Counted from the stretch's first letter, positions 21,179 through 32,945 are shown. The stretch: 64,000 nt of DNA from Ipomoea triloba (GCF_003576645.1 NC_044917.1:6408689-6472688); one strand, 5' to 3'. The notes: generated from the sequence alone by a model not told the origin. Program-made: numbers and translations.

Positions 21179-23913
21179 GATCTTATACCACGTATTAGGA
21201 GCTAGGGGGAATAATTATGATATGCAGTGAGTCAGATTCTGATAGCATATAAAACTGATGTCCCCAATAAGAAAATACATAGTTTAAGAATTTTCTTCCA
21301 CAAAATATGCTTTATATAATATGCACTTGAAGGAATCTGACTCAAAAAAAATATTTGCCCAAGGCAACTCACTAGCTCATCCCATATTATAATATCATTT
21401 GGGTCTTTAAAGCCTTTAAAAAATGTACTGCAACATATAAAGTACCCAAAACATATACGCAATCATCTATGATCAAATATGAAAGCATACATATCAAATG
21501 ATATTATAAGGGTACACAATAATCATAGGAAAACTGGGAAGCTTGTCAAATAATATAGATCTTCATGATCTCCCAAACATCTCTATCCTCAACTTTCCAT
21601 TAGTTTCACTCATTGGTTAATTTGTTTCGTGCAAATTCACATGATATAATTCACTCCCTCATTTGCTTCGAGCAAACATGATATAATTCACTCCCTCATT
21701 TGCTTCGAGCAAACTAATATGATATAATTCATTCCTTCGTTTGCTTCGGGCAAACTGATATGATATCATTTGCTTCTATCTTTCAAACAAATAACATCTA
21801 AATTAATCATATCATGTATGTCATAAGTCAATGATCATTCTTATAAAGGGGTATACCACTCCTTAAATAACACAGAATTACACTAAGACATATTCATAGG
21901 GAGATTCGATATCTTGGCATATTAAATTTTGTCAAAGGAGGATCATCATAATTTGTTGATAATAGCAATCCTTCAAGGATTGATATAGGATTTTTGGAAC
22001 AAATTCAACTTTGGATAAGCACCCAACCTATTGCATACGAGAGTCATGATTGTGTGCATGAGAAAAAAAACTCCGTAAATAAGCATGCAAACTAAGGGAA
22101 GTAACTCCGAGAAGTAAGATTAGAAAGGTAAGCTTAGAGAAGTACACTACTGAATAGTAAATTTCAAATGATTAATTCGAGTAGTAAAAATCAGCAAAGT
22201 AAAAAATCACTTTGCACTCGTAATAATTTGCATCCAAAAATAACTTTGCGCTCAAAAACACCTTTGGAGTATATGTGTACTTCTCGGCCATGCAATAACT
22301 TTTCGAATATCGTGGCCATAAACTAAATTTTCGGGTGCTTCAAGCATAAACTAACTTCTCGGATGCTTCAAGCATGAGCTAACTTTTAGATGCTTCAGGC
22401 ATAAGCTAACTCTTCAGACGTGAATATATTTTCATGCAATACTCAAACATCTTCATCAATACCTCATCATTTCATTATCATCATTTATTACAATATTTGC
22501 TTCAGGCAAACAAGAATCAACAAGATGAGCTGAGACTCATTCTTCGATGACAAAATACTTTGGTGTGCGACACATAGGGACCAAAGCCCTTCACACCCAC
22601 ATTGATAGCAAACTTCTAGCTAGAATTTTGCCTCAATAAGTATGGTCATCATTGATTATCATGATCACTTTGCTTCTTATTTTTGAGCTCGAAACTCATA
22701 CCACACCAGTTATAACCTCGACCTCAACCCCTTATAAAGTTGCTCGATTGGGCAACATTATGTGCTTCAGGCACTAGTGAAAAACCAATCAGACATGCAT
22801 TTTGATTCTTCATCAACAACTAGTTATGTTTCTTAGCCACAATGAGTGCTAAAATTAGCTTAGAATGCTCCATAATTTGTTGTTTTGTATTGCTGCTAGA
22901 GTACAAGGTTACTCGCATGGAAAGTATACATAGTATTTTCAAATAAGTATTTATCTGAAACTTCCTGTTTGCAGAGTTTTAATTGCGAGACTATTTTATG
23001 CAGAACTAAATTATAGTCAGTTACTGACTTATAATCTTAAAACTCGAGATTAAAAGCTAGTCAAATTGTGCCTAAGGAAGGACAATTGATGACTATTGGT
23101 CGAAATGGTCCTTCAGGGACTTCCAATCAAATACTCATTTTTAAGGTCGCGGTTCAAGTGGTGACGTATGAAAATGAGAGCTTTTACCTTCTGGGTATCA
23201 GTGCTCTGTGACTTAGCAACAAAAGCTTGTCTCAATTTCTTAGATGCCAAAGAGAGTTCAATAAAATCACATTTGGCAATGGAGGACATGATCTACAAGA
23301 TCATAATTTTCATGTAACTCTACGAAGCAATATGTAACAACAATGGAAAAAACCACTATTTTGAATACATGTTCAAACAATGGATGAAGAAACACCATTT
23401 TACATAAATATGCGTATATGTATCTTAGTATTCTGATGCAAACATAGCAATCCGATACAAGCATAATAAGAATTGATTATGCATTTGATATCCAAAGTCA
23501 TAGAACATACATGGATACATATACATACAATTTGGTATATAACCACATGTATTTACCATTTTCAAGCATCATGGTTCATGTAGAGCTTAATTCATATCCA
23601 TGATTCAGGAGGATAAATCAAGAGAATTTATATTTACAAACCCATGTATTTACCCCAAAACTTTAACCATAGCTTGATGAGGGGTTCATATACTCACAAG
23701 TAGTTAACAAACATGGAGTATTATCACACTAATTATCAGAAGCACACATATACAGATAATAAAATCAAAAGGGAGAATACTCATTTCGCAGAAACAAGGA
23801 TTGGAGGTTCCAATTAATATTGGAAGGCAATATGCACAAACAAAGTCATAGATTTCATAATAAAATGCACAAGACAAGATAGCAAGCATACCGTTCACCG
23901 AAAATCACGATAG
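21025..23913 (-). other. upstream interior of the copia element, no intact gene
   Basis: This is where gag and the N-terminal half of pol should be. No frame is intact and I could not recognise gag or integrase. It holds short tandem and hairpin repeats: at 21650-21765 three near-copies of TTTGCTTCGAGCAAAC with ATGATATAATTCA spacers, and at 22320-22405 three near-copies of ATGCTTCAAGCAT. Confidence 0.6.
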
Positions 23914-23931
23914 AGACTCGTGCTGATAACG
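23914..23931 (-). other. primer-binding-site region
   Basis: Right after the 5' LTR the minus strand reads CGTTATCAGCACGAGTC. The TATCAG core recalls the initiator-methionine tRNA primer site of plant copia elements, though it is not a perfect match. Confidence 0.5.
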
Positions 23932-24222
23932 TGTTGTAATTTGACTTATCAATTTGCTCAGTTCTCGCGTGGTGATTGCCCGATAATTGCTTGGAGATTA
24001 TATATATGATAATGTAGTGTAGAGAAGGAAAAAGGAGAAGAACAAGAACAAGAACATGAACACAAGATCACAAAAGCTCTCAAAAGCCCCATCTTATTAA
24101 TCTATCAAGATGTATATATATACAATAATACAACCCTTCATTTTCTCAACAAATGAAGGAGTTAGATAAAGGGCAAATGAAAAGTCTAAATATAATGGCC
24201 ATCAATATATATATTTATAACA
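23932..24222 (-). repeat. 5' LTR of the copia element
   Basis: This 291-bp LTR is followed by the target duplication TTTCT. It differs from the other LTR at three positions. Confidence 0.95.
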
Positions 24223-24227
24223 TTTCT

Positions 24228-25706
24228 AAAATTAAAATCAAACAACATCGTTTTACTTAATGGCATACGCTGGTACACGAACCATGGCCCTCGATATAAC
24301 TTGTCTACCACAATAGTCCTGTACTAAAAGTTTAATATATATAAATATAATATTTATAGACACATCACAATGCGAATTTAGGGTGTCATTGAAATATCTT
24401 GATTGATTATAGTAGATGTAGACTCTTGTGTGCAGAGTATATATATAAGTAGGGATGTGACTTGACATTTACCTCATTCAATTGCTCTTAAACATGAGCT
24501 ATTGGAATTTATGGTTAGTTTAGTGTAATATCTAATGTATAAAAACAAAAACAAAAACAAAAAACAACAAAAAAAAGAGAAGGTAGAATTTGCTTTACAA
24601 GCAAGCTAGTGAACAACTAAGAACAAATTTCACTTTTGGTCCCATGGATATTCTATATGAATCACATTTAATCATTGATTATTAAAATTTTATAATTAAG
24701 TGCATGACTATGTTATTTTTATCATATTGGTTATGCCATTCATTTAAGTGCATGACTATATTATTTGTATCACATTTGGTCCGTCAAATTTCCCAACTAA
24801 CTATTGCTAGAAGTGCTCCATCTAAAAAAAAAAAACAAATATCCTATTTAGTTAAATTAGACGGTAAGATTAAATGTGATACAAATTATACATTTATTTA
24901 CCTAATTAGAAAATTTTAATAATCAAAGACTGAATAGTCCGGAAAAAAAAATGATTTCCTTCTAATAACTAAATAATGTGTTAAAGGCCCAATTGACACA
25001 AATATTTTCGCTTCCACGCCCCATCACAATAGTCAATACTTAAATAGAACCTCCCGCTCTTTTCACTCACTCCGGCTTGAGCTCTCACCTATTCCTCCCC
25101 AGAACCCCAACCACAGTCCGCCCACAAGCACAAATCCTCATAGAGTCAATCAAGAAGGTGGTAAGATCCTTGCATAGTTCTCCAGAATCGGCGCCTTCGA
25201 CAATCGAAGGTGATTGCTAAAAATGGGTAATGGTGTTTATGAAGCACAATTTATAGTTCTACTTGATTCAATCATTGCTAAATCATATTGTAGAATGTTA
25301 AATGACATGTGCTTTTCCGGATTCACATACACACTCAAAAGAAGAAAGAAATAGAATAGGAAAATTATTAATTTTTGAAAGTTCAAGATTTCTGGTGGAT
25401 GGTAAAGTTTTGCCTTTGTCCTCCTTACAGCTTCAAACTCTAGAAACCAGTGGGTTGCAATTTGCACTTTTTGTATTTTTTGGGGGTAAATTTAGTTCAA
25501 TTTGCAGTATTCTAATTTTAGTTCTTTATTTAGGGTAAGTTGAAAAATCTGTTCTTTAATTAACCTTTCTGTACCTTAATTTAGGATTTTGCAGTACTTT
25601 ATTTAGGAATTGCAAATCCTGAAACTATTTTCTATACACTGGACAACAAATATAAAGATGTATTTAATCTTTCTTTTTAAAAAATATTTTTCTTGCCTTT
25701 TTACAG
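24228..25706. other. gene-free stretch with one possible 5' exon
   Basis: The left part (to about 24990) shows no gene. From about 25010 to 25160 a C-rich stretch ends at a GGTAAG donor-like site and may be a leader exon for the exon candidates at 25707 and 26255. Confidence 0.35.
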
Positions 25707-26290
25707 GCCTTGGCATGCCTTGTAGAGAATCATATGCTCACTTGTGATGAAGGTGAGGATTCATTAATCATTTAACCTATATTACTTACTAATTTATTGT
25801 TGGATTGAGTGCTTACAAATACTGGTGTAATTTTATATGAAAAATTAGGATGCTGACTATTTCCTTTGTTAGGAATATAGCGGAATAATGCGGAAACGAA
25901 TAATCGAAAATTGAGAATTATAGAAGTTAAATAATAGGGACAATATAGAAATAACAAATGAATTAACTAAATTAGAAAATATAATATAATATATATATGT
26001 CTACGTGAGGGGCAAAGAGGAAGAATAATGAATTCAAGATTGATATACATTGAATTACAAAGCAAAGGTAACTATTTATAATGTAAAATCATGCAAGAAA
26101 TGCGGCAAACAAGAGAGTATTGCGGCAATTGCAAGGAGCTACGCATTTGTCAACGAGCGTGCAAGAATGATGGACTGCAATGCTTCATGCCTTCATGGTG
26201 GGTGGTCTTCATGAATTTGGAGCCACAAATATTATTCTAACATCCTTCACGCAGGAAAAGTTCTCCGCTGCAATTACTTACTACCACAAG
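25707..26290 (+). pseudogene. two candidate exons of an unidentified gene, split by a solo LTR
   Basis: 25707-25752 lies between a TTTTTACAG acceptor and a GTGAGG donor and can read ALACLVENHMLTCDE. 26255-26290 lies between a CACGCAG acceptor and a GTGAGT donor and can read EKFSAAITYYHK. The solo LTR at 25867-26242 sits in the intron between them, ending 12 bases before the second exon. I do not recognise the product, the exons are very short and their phases do not clearly agree, so this may be a relic or chance splice-like sequence. Confidence 0.25.
25867..26242. mobile_element. solo LTR
   Basis: A 376-bp unit begins TGTTAGGAATATAG and ends TATTCTAACA, with TGTTAG/CTAACA inverted termini. 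The 5-bp target duplication TCCTT lies at 25862-25866 and 26243-26247. No internal retrotransposon sequence is attached, so it is a product of LTR-LTR recombination. It is unrelated to the LTR of the copia element at 16292. Confidence 0.85.
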
Positions 26291-26299
26291 GTGAGTTGC

Positions 26300-26835
26300 A
26301 TCTATAGATAAGATATTTAATGTCTTGAGGAAATTATTATATATGGACCGTCATTATCAAAGGAATGGTTTATATACGCTGTGTCATTGACAAAATGCTC
26401 TCCCGATAGCGAGTTGCAACTACTTTGAGCCTCATTTTCAAGCTTTGATGCAGGCTTTATGGCTCAAACCAGACGATAAATTCTGCACCGAGAGATGTTG
26501 ACATTGGCTCTAGCCGATGAATGTCGACATGGCACCATTCCAAGAATTGAATCTCACCATAATGAGCTATTGATTTATTAGAGGGCACACAAGATGCAAA
26601 CTTTCTGTATTGTAGTTATAGCAAGTTGGTATATACCCATTGGCCATACCCCATCATCTGTATCCAAGTAAAAGTCATAATTTGGGTGTTCAGTTGCACC
26701 ATCAGATCAGCATCTAAGAGTATCATTTTCAAGGGCTGTATCTTGACTTTATTACCAAGTTATATGACTGGTGTTTATTTCCCATTTATTAGGGAAAAGT
26801 CTGGTTTAAATTCTCAAATATGTGAATATATATGA
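26300..26835. other. gene-free stretch
   Basis: A possible splice acceptor (GATGCAG at about 26448-26454) is the only gene-like signal. No family is recognisable. Confidence 0.3.
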
Positions 26836-26839
26836 TTAG

Positions 26840-27020
26840 GTTCAGTTTAGTGTTTATGTACATTAAATTTTATATTTGTGAATATATAAAAGAAATATTA
26901 TGAACATAATATATGATAATGTTATTAAACATGATTTAGACACTTAATATAAAACGATATCATTTTGAATTAGGATTCACCATGAAAGGTGAAACTTGAT
27001 TCATGAGATAATTTGTCATT
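26840..27020. repeat. GGTCCA-family relic
   Basis: It contains AGTTTAGTGTTTATGTACATTA and ends CATGAGATAATTTGTC, parallel to 8115-8300. It has a degenerate palindrome CACCATGAAAGGTG like that in the better preserved copies. Confidence 0.4.
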
Positions 27021-27108
27021 ATTCATAACAAGATTCCTACTTTGAAGCTAGGGAAATTCATAACATCAGAACGGTAACCTTAAAAAAACAAACAGCGATG
27101 GTGCTTTT

Positions 27109-28283
27109 TTATTTGTGGAAGGGGCATTGCTTAATGTTGGAATCTGTTCCTTTGAGAAGCCCACCCAAAAGCTCTGCTGGATCATAATATATCTCTACTT
27201 CCTCGGCACTCAGAGATTCATCAACCTGTAAATTAAACATCATAATCATATTCATAGTACAACTTTGTAAAAGTTAGGGTCCATCCACTCATACTGATGT
27301 GGAGCGACAACATATGGTGTCTGTCTTAAAAATCAGTGCACTGAAGAAGATAAGAATCATGTTGTCTATCTACCGAACACAACATCAGTAGATATTATGC
27401 TCAACACGCCCCTTCACATGTGAGGATTTTGATACTAAAATGGAGCATGTGTTTCATCTCAACTAAAAGTCTAAACTGATAGTTGAATTGCACATTTATG
27501 TTTATATATTGATATCTAATAATATGTTTGCCGAGATGAGAGAGAGATAGTACCTTCATGATTCCAAGGCCATAAAACTGAACTAATTCTCCGGTAGGAG
27601 AATGGCCCTTGAAAGGTCCTTCAAAATAGCCCCAATGCCTGAACTTATAGGTCACCACAGGCGGCCCAGAATACACGGCCATCACTTCCCACGCAAACCC
27701 CCGAGGAAATGCCGACCGGAACACATCGTGTGACGATTCAAAACTCTCCTCCTCGGATTTGTACACCTTCAACTGTTCCGGCAACGAAGTCTTCAACAGT
27801 GCATTGTAACTCCCCAGCTCTAAGGTTTCTTCAGCTGACAATCCCTCCCTCCCTATCATAAATAAATAAATAAATAAAAGAGAAATTAGTTTAATTTGAT
27901 ATGATAATGTAAGGAATATGTACTAGTGTAGAGTTGATAAGGGTAGACATGATCACATGAATGATGCATGTGGGTCATTTATTTGTTTGTGGTGAGAATA
28001 AGGCCACTGAAACAATAATAAATGTTGGAGTTAGTGAACATATATATGATCTGTTATATAGAGTAACATCTTCACCAACTATTTTAAATGGACTGACATA
28101 TATCTTAATCCACTAATATTTATCATGCATGCCATTCACAATTTTTTTTCTTACTTTCTTCTTACTTCACTCTCATGTTTTAATGCAGTGTTTGATAAAT
28201 AGCTGAATAGTCAATTTTTAAGAAAAAATCTATGATGTTTTTTTTTTCAAAATTATGACATTAATAATAATAATAATAATAAC

Positions 28284-28323
<40 letters not shown>

Positions 28324-28822
28324 GATAGGCAGTAATAATACTAATAATAATTTAAATTTTAAACTTAAATAATCATATTAAAACTAAAAATAAGTACATA
28401 TATACATACCATTAACGAAGAGCTTGAATTTTTGAGGATTGATGGTCCTGAAGTCTTGTATGCGAATTTTATGAGACAGCTCCATTTCCCACGACTTTAC
28501 AGCATTTTGTACTGTCTCTTCTAAGGATCCTTCTGGCCATACCTACAAATTAAAATTAATAACCAAAACGCCAATCACCATCTTCGTTCTTCAACTGTTT
28601 TTTGTTTCGATCTTTTTCGGACTCACATATAATATAATCAAACACAAATATACATGCAAGCGATCGATACGACGTAGTACGTACCTGGGTTCTGCCTTGT
28701 TCAAAGAGCTCGTTAACGGCGTCATAAGTGGGAGCACCGCCGTGCCTCCACTGGATGTTTCCTCCTTCTTCGTGAAGAAAGGACCTATACTTATCGCTGG
28801 CCCTTTTAACGCCGTCTGCCAT
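27109..28822 (-). CDS. pathogen-related protein (SnoaL-like fold)
   Basis: Four exons, 28822-28685, 28542-28410, 27852-27554 and 27225-27109, join with GT-AG introns into 228 residues. The product resembles the barley-type pathogen-related protein in length and throughout its sequence. Family blocks include IQWRHGGAPTYDAVNELFEQ at about residues 23-42, WPEGSLEETVQNAVKSWEME, NPQKFKLFVNGREGL, PRGFAWEVMAVYSGPPVV and the end block EVEIYYDPAELLGGLLKG. It has no signal peptide, so it is probably cytosolic. These proteins have been linked to pathogen response; their biochemical activity is unknown. The long WRH-, FRHW- and GPFKG-containing segment is usually assigned to the SnoaL/NTF2-like superfamily. 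Intron 2 carries a long (AAT)n tract and intron 3 a dispersed repeat (27400-27525). A TATA box lies at 28916-28923. Confidence 0.93.
28262..28320. repeat. (AAT)n microsatellite
   Basis: About 19 AAT units with one interruption lie within intron 2 of the pathogen-related gene. It is likely to vary in length between individuals. Confidence 0.9.
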
Positions 28823-28915
28823 TGATCCCCACCCACAACGTTATCTTTTGTTTCTTCAATTCGCTCCTACAAAGGTGTACGAGGAAGTTGATTAACCTCA
28901 TAGTGGATGGATGGG

Positions 28916-28923
28916 TTTTATAG
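28916..28923 (-). promoter_or_regulatory. TATA box of the pathogen-related gene
   Basis: CTATAAAA on the minus strand lies about 95 bases upstream of the ATG at 28822. Confidence 0.55.
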
Positions 28924-28997
28924 GTGGGGGCCTGGGGACTTCCCCGTCTCAATCCACACATCAGATTAGAGGGTGCGACTCAAATTGCGTGAATATT

Positions 28998-29515
28998 ATA
29001 ATTTAGCTTAATTCATAAAATATACTCCCTAATTTTGATAAATCTTAATTAAGAGATGGCATGGATTCATAAAAACTATTACTACATCCGTCCCATTTTA
29101 TGTGTCTGATTCGGTTAACGAGGCTTGACTGAAGTTATTTTTAATCCAATTTTTCATAATATTAAATTTAGTATTAATATACAAAATTTATATATTTAGA
29201 AACTACACTAAAAGTACTATTAAACAGAAAAAATCAAATTTAAAAATGAGTAAAAATTACTAAAGAAAATAAACAAAGAAGAAGGAGTTGGTTTGACCAA
29301 TGAATAGTAAGTAGGACAGGTAAAATGAGACAGAGGGAGTATAATTTAGCTTACTTCATAAAATATATACTCCGTAATTTGATCAATATTAATTAAGAGA
29401 TGGCATGGATCCATACTAACTATTATAATTTAGCTTAATTCATAAAATATACTCCGTAATTTGTAAATCTTAATTAAGAGATGGCATGGCCTGATGGCCA
29501 TAATAACTATTATAA
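28998..29515. repeat. three ~85-bp tandem units, one interrupted by a MITE
   Basis: Units begin TAATTTAGCTTAATTCATAA and contain TTAATTAAGAGATGGCATGG. They lie at about 28998-29081, 29340-29430 and 29431-29515. The MITE at 29082-29339 was inserted after the duplication, between units 1 and 2. Confidence 0.75.
29082..29339. mobile_element. Stowaway/mariner-type MITE
   Basis: Ends CTACATCCGTCCCATTTTAT and AAAATGAGACAGAGGGAG are inverted, and a TA dinucleotide flanks each side. The 258-bp interior is AT-rich and non-coding. The TA target and CTCCCTCYGTCYC-type ends define the Stowaway group. Confidence 0.8.
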
Positions 29516-29649
29516 TCCTATCTGTATCTATCTATAATCTATAATAGAGTAAAATCGTGGTGAAAAGTTCCCGCACAAGGAGTTGTCAAAAACGATGTCG
29601 TTCAGATAAGATAATGAAAAGTTGTTTTCCCCCACAAAATAAAACACAA

Positions 29650-29813
29650 GTTATTGGATTTATATTAAATGTTGTTTACATTAAGTTTCAAATTTTGAGG
29701 AGCCTTAGCCTTCATATTAAATGCTATTTACATTAAGTTTCAAATTCTGAGGAGGCTTAGCCTTCATATTAAATGATGTTTACATTAAGTTGCAGATTCT
29801 GAGGAGGCTTAGC
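29650..29813. repeat. three ~60-bp tandem repeats
   Basis: Each unit contains ATTAAATG, TTTACATTAAGTTKCA and GAGGAGGCTTAGC. The three units differ by a few substitutions. Confidence 0.8.
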
Positions 29814-29824
29814 ATAAATAAGGG

Positions 29825-29910
29825 TAATTCTATTTGTACCACCTTAAATTTTATTTACACCATTATTTAATAGGTTTAATAGCTTTATAGGTGGTGTAAA
29901 TAGAATTTGC
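29825..29910. repeat. short inverted repeat (small MITE or hairpin)
   Basis: AATTCTATTTGTACCACC on the left pairs with GGTGGTGTAAATAGAATT on the right across a loop of about 45 bases. No target duplication is certain. Confidence 0.5.
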
Positions 29911-30174
29911 TATTTACACCACCTTCATTAAAGTTAGTCAAACATTATGTTTTCTATTCCTTAAAATATTTATTATTTATTATTTATTTGTATTTCTAAT
30001 TGTGATAATATAATAATATTGTCTATAATACTTTTTACGGAGTAATTAATTATTTAAAATATTTATTATTTATTATTATTTCAAATTGTGGTAGTATAAT
30101 AATTTTGATCATTGTAACTAAAAAATGGCTTTACCCTGCAGTATCTGTTCATAACTACTTTCTCAACCTATTGA

Positions 30175-30290
30175 AGCACAAGGGTCAGTAGAGTCAGTAT
30201 TGACTCTACTAAAGCTCGAACCCACCATCTCCCGTATAAAGGGAAGGGTTTGATGCCACTAGACTACAAGGTCATTGGCTATTAACTAAG
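30175..30290 (-). repeat. tRNA-derived SINE-like element
   Basis: On the minus strand TAGTCTAGTGGCATCAAACC is a good box A and GGTGGGTTCGAGCTTT a good box B, about 45 bases apart. This is the clearest pol III-type pair in the window. Confidence 0.55.
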
Positions 30291-30679
30291 AAATTTAATT
30301 ACACACAAAATTAGATATTGAAATTAGGATTTTCAAAAAAAAAAAAGTATCGATGTTCAATAACAACAAAGGTTATTAATGAAAAGAAAATTTCTCAAGC
30401 AAAATCTATTATCCATATGCTGATCTTTTCGTTGTTCAATAACAGACTTTAATAACTTCAAAGTCTATATAAACATTCCTTAATTAAATTATATAAACAT
30501 TCCATCCACACCAACGCACAAAGCATGCCTTATGCAAGAAAATATGTAGGAGAATATCAATATATGAAAGACCTATATTTTTGTTGTTGAATTGAAGAAA
30601 AATAAATAAATAAAATGAAGTGACAATTCAAAGATCAGACCTTGTCCCAGTTGATACCATATGTGTTTAGAAAATAATA

Positions 30680-31065
30680 GAGTTAATTTTATTATTGGTC
30701 CTAGATTTATAGGTGACAGACCAATTTAAGTCCGTTTTTATTAGAACATCCACTTTCGGTCCTAGTATTATTGTAGCATAACCATTTTTTATCTTTTATC
30801 AACAAAACAGTTTAAATATCACTAAATACAAGGACGTTTCGATCTTCAGTTATGAATTTTTTCAAAAATATAACAGTTCAACCTATTTTGTATAAAAAAA
30901 GATTTAAATGTTTTTATATTTAACGATATTTCAACGATTTTGTTGATAGATGCTTAAAAATGGTCATGTCATAATAATACTAGGACCAAATCAGGATGTT
31001 CTCGTAAAAAAAGACTAAAATTAAAATGTCGCCTATAAATCTAGGACCAAAATGGAATTAACTCA
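30680..31065. mobile_element. MULE-type MITE
   Basis: The 9-bp repeat AAAATAATA flanks it at 30671-30679 and 31066-31074. The terminal inverted repeats are about 38 bp (left GAGTTAATTTTATTATTGG, right CCAAAATGGAATTAACTC). The interior has no coding frame. Confidence 0.7.
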
Positions 31066-31074
31066 AAAATAATA

Positions 31075-32845
31075 TATACCAAACATTAGTTAGCATATGC
31101 GTGTACTGTGGCACAATGTCTACCACTCACAATTAGATATATATACCCCACATAAAATTAGAATAATACTATATACATATTATTATTATTTCTCTACTTA
31201 ATATTTTACTCTCTTTAATTTACGGAAAAGTATGTAGTAGCTACCTGAATGTATGCACAAGAAAAACTCGCGAACTGACAAAGTATTACAAGAAGTGTTA
31301 AACAAGTCTAAGTTGTCAATATATAGTTGACCGGCTCAAACAAAAAAAAATGTTAATTTATCCATAAAAGTGAGGAGGTTTAATGATACGGAGTATTAGA
31401 ATATATGTGGGAATAATATTTTTAGATAAAGAGTAGGTTTTGCGTGAAGCTAATCTTAAAAATAAATTTGGAACACAGTACAAAACATAGTTTTTTTTTT
31501 TTCATCATTTTCTTTTTAGATTTGACATTGGATAAACTGCACAAGAAAGATCACATGCAAATTAAATGCGCCCGCGCACATAAACTACTCCCTCCTTAAA
31601 AAATTCTGCCACTTTAATTTCATTGAACATACAAAGCAAATTTAAATTAATTATATTACTTTTATACAAAAGAAATTAATAATTTTATTGTAACATATAT
31701 TACTATTAGTCTGTTATACAACAAATTAATACATATTTTAGAAATAATGCATATCATTTTTATACCAAAAAAAATTAATTCTTTAATTTGAATGTAATAA
31801 ATTAATATGCTTCAGTGACAATGCATTACTTTTCACTCAAATACTAATATTTTTCATAGAACATGCATGTAATATTTTAAAAAAGAATTAATAATATTTT
31901 TAGTGAAAATTAATATTTTTAGTAAATATATAATAAATTTTAAGAAAAATAAATATTTTAAAGTGAAAATGTAATATTATGCTTTTAAAAAAATTGAAAA
32001 TTTCCACTTACGTACTGAACAAGCCTAGTTTCCTCCAAACACGTGTGTTAGGCTTGTTCACATACATGTAGAAATTAAAGCTAATTAAAGATGGAGGCGT
32101 GATGGTTTGAAAAATCAAGTAATTATCAAGTATAGTATTATACAAGAGTGGGGCAACCCAATCGAGTTATTAGACAATTACTTTGATAATGACTCTTTGT
32201 ATGAACTATTTATTACCTTTCTTGGTTTAATTTACAGTTAGGGTCACAAAATAAATTTTCTCAAATAAACCTTCAAAAAAAATAGCGATGGTGAACTTTC
32301 TGGTAAATCAAATATTATATAAAAGTTATATCTACGTACGTTATATGGCAAACACAACTAAGAAAGTCGTTTTCCCTTATTCAACTTAATCTAGGTGTGG
32401 TGACGCAAAGTTGAAATATTTTGCATATAAAAATATTAAGAATGTCCACCATGTTGCCGAATGCCACGACTTGGATGCAGTAAAAGAAGTTAATTAGTGT
32501 TTTTTTTAAAAAAAATCTTTCTGATTATTGTCTTTTTGTTACATTTCTACGAATTGACTTTGCCCTTACGTACTTCGATTATTTTAAGAACATGCATGTT
32601 AGGGGACTAGTGGAGTATTTTTAGGGATATACATGTTAGTAGAATATTTTTCTTAGTTAATCAGTTTTTTAATTGTTAGTATTTAAAAGTTATTGCAGAG
32701 ATAACAAGGATAACAATTTCCCAATTGTTATACAGTAAAAACTTTATGTACATGTAAACAAATAATTTGAGTAACTACAAATACAAAATGTGCCAACTAT
32801 AGATACAGAATCTGAAGATTATTTTAAGACCAAGATCTACAATGC
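31075..32845. other. gene-free AT-rich stretch
   Basis: I found no gene here. A CTCCCTCCTTAAAAAATTCT start near 31588 looks like one end of a Stowaway-type MITE, but its partner end was not found. Confidence 0.4.
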
Positions 32846-32849
32846 AAAG

Positions 32850-32945
32850 TAATCAAGGATCAAACACTTGACCTTTGGTTAAGGATGAATGAGTCTCTTC
32901 CACTCAACCACATCCTCTAGGTTAGTGCAAAGTAAACTCTGATCC
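32850..32945 (-). repeat. tRNA-derived SINE-like element
   Basis: On the minus strand GGTTGAGTGGAAGAGACTC is box A-like and AAGTGTTTGATCCTTG is box B-like. It is related to 8560-8720. Confidence 0.5.

Larger units (their letters stand above)
16292..24222 (-). mobile_element. copia-type LTR retrotransposon, non-coding
   Basis: The two LTRs are 291 bp (16292-16582 and 23932-24222), start TGTTGTAAT and end TTATAACA. The target duplication TTTCT lies at 16287-16291 and 24223-24227. The element reads on the minus strand, so the right LTR is the 5' LTR. A G-rich polypurine tract abuts the left LTR. Pol remnants of copia order (reverse transcriptase, RNase H, C-terminus) run from about 18060 to 16878 with many stops and frameshifts, and no gag or pol frame is intact. 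Without the N-flanked duplicate of about 1987 bp, the length is about 5.9 kb, normal for copia. The LTRs differ by three transitions only (16304, 16339, 16343), so the insertion is recent although the coding content is dead. Confidence 0.95.

Noticed and set aside
21650..21765. CRISPR-like array of TTTGCTTCGAGCAAAC repeats
   Set aside because: There are only three or four degenerate units inside a plant retrotransposon, with similar spacers and no associated genes.
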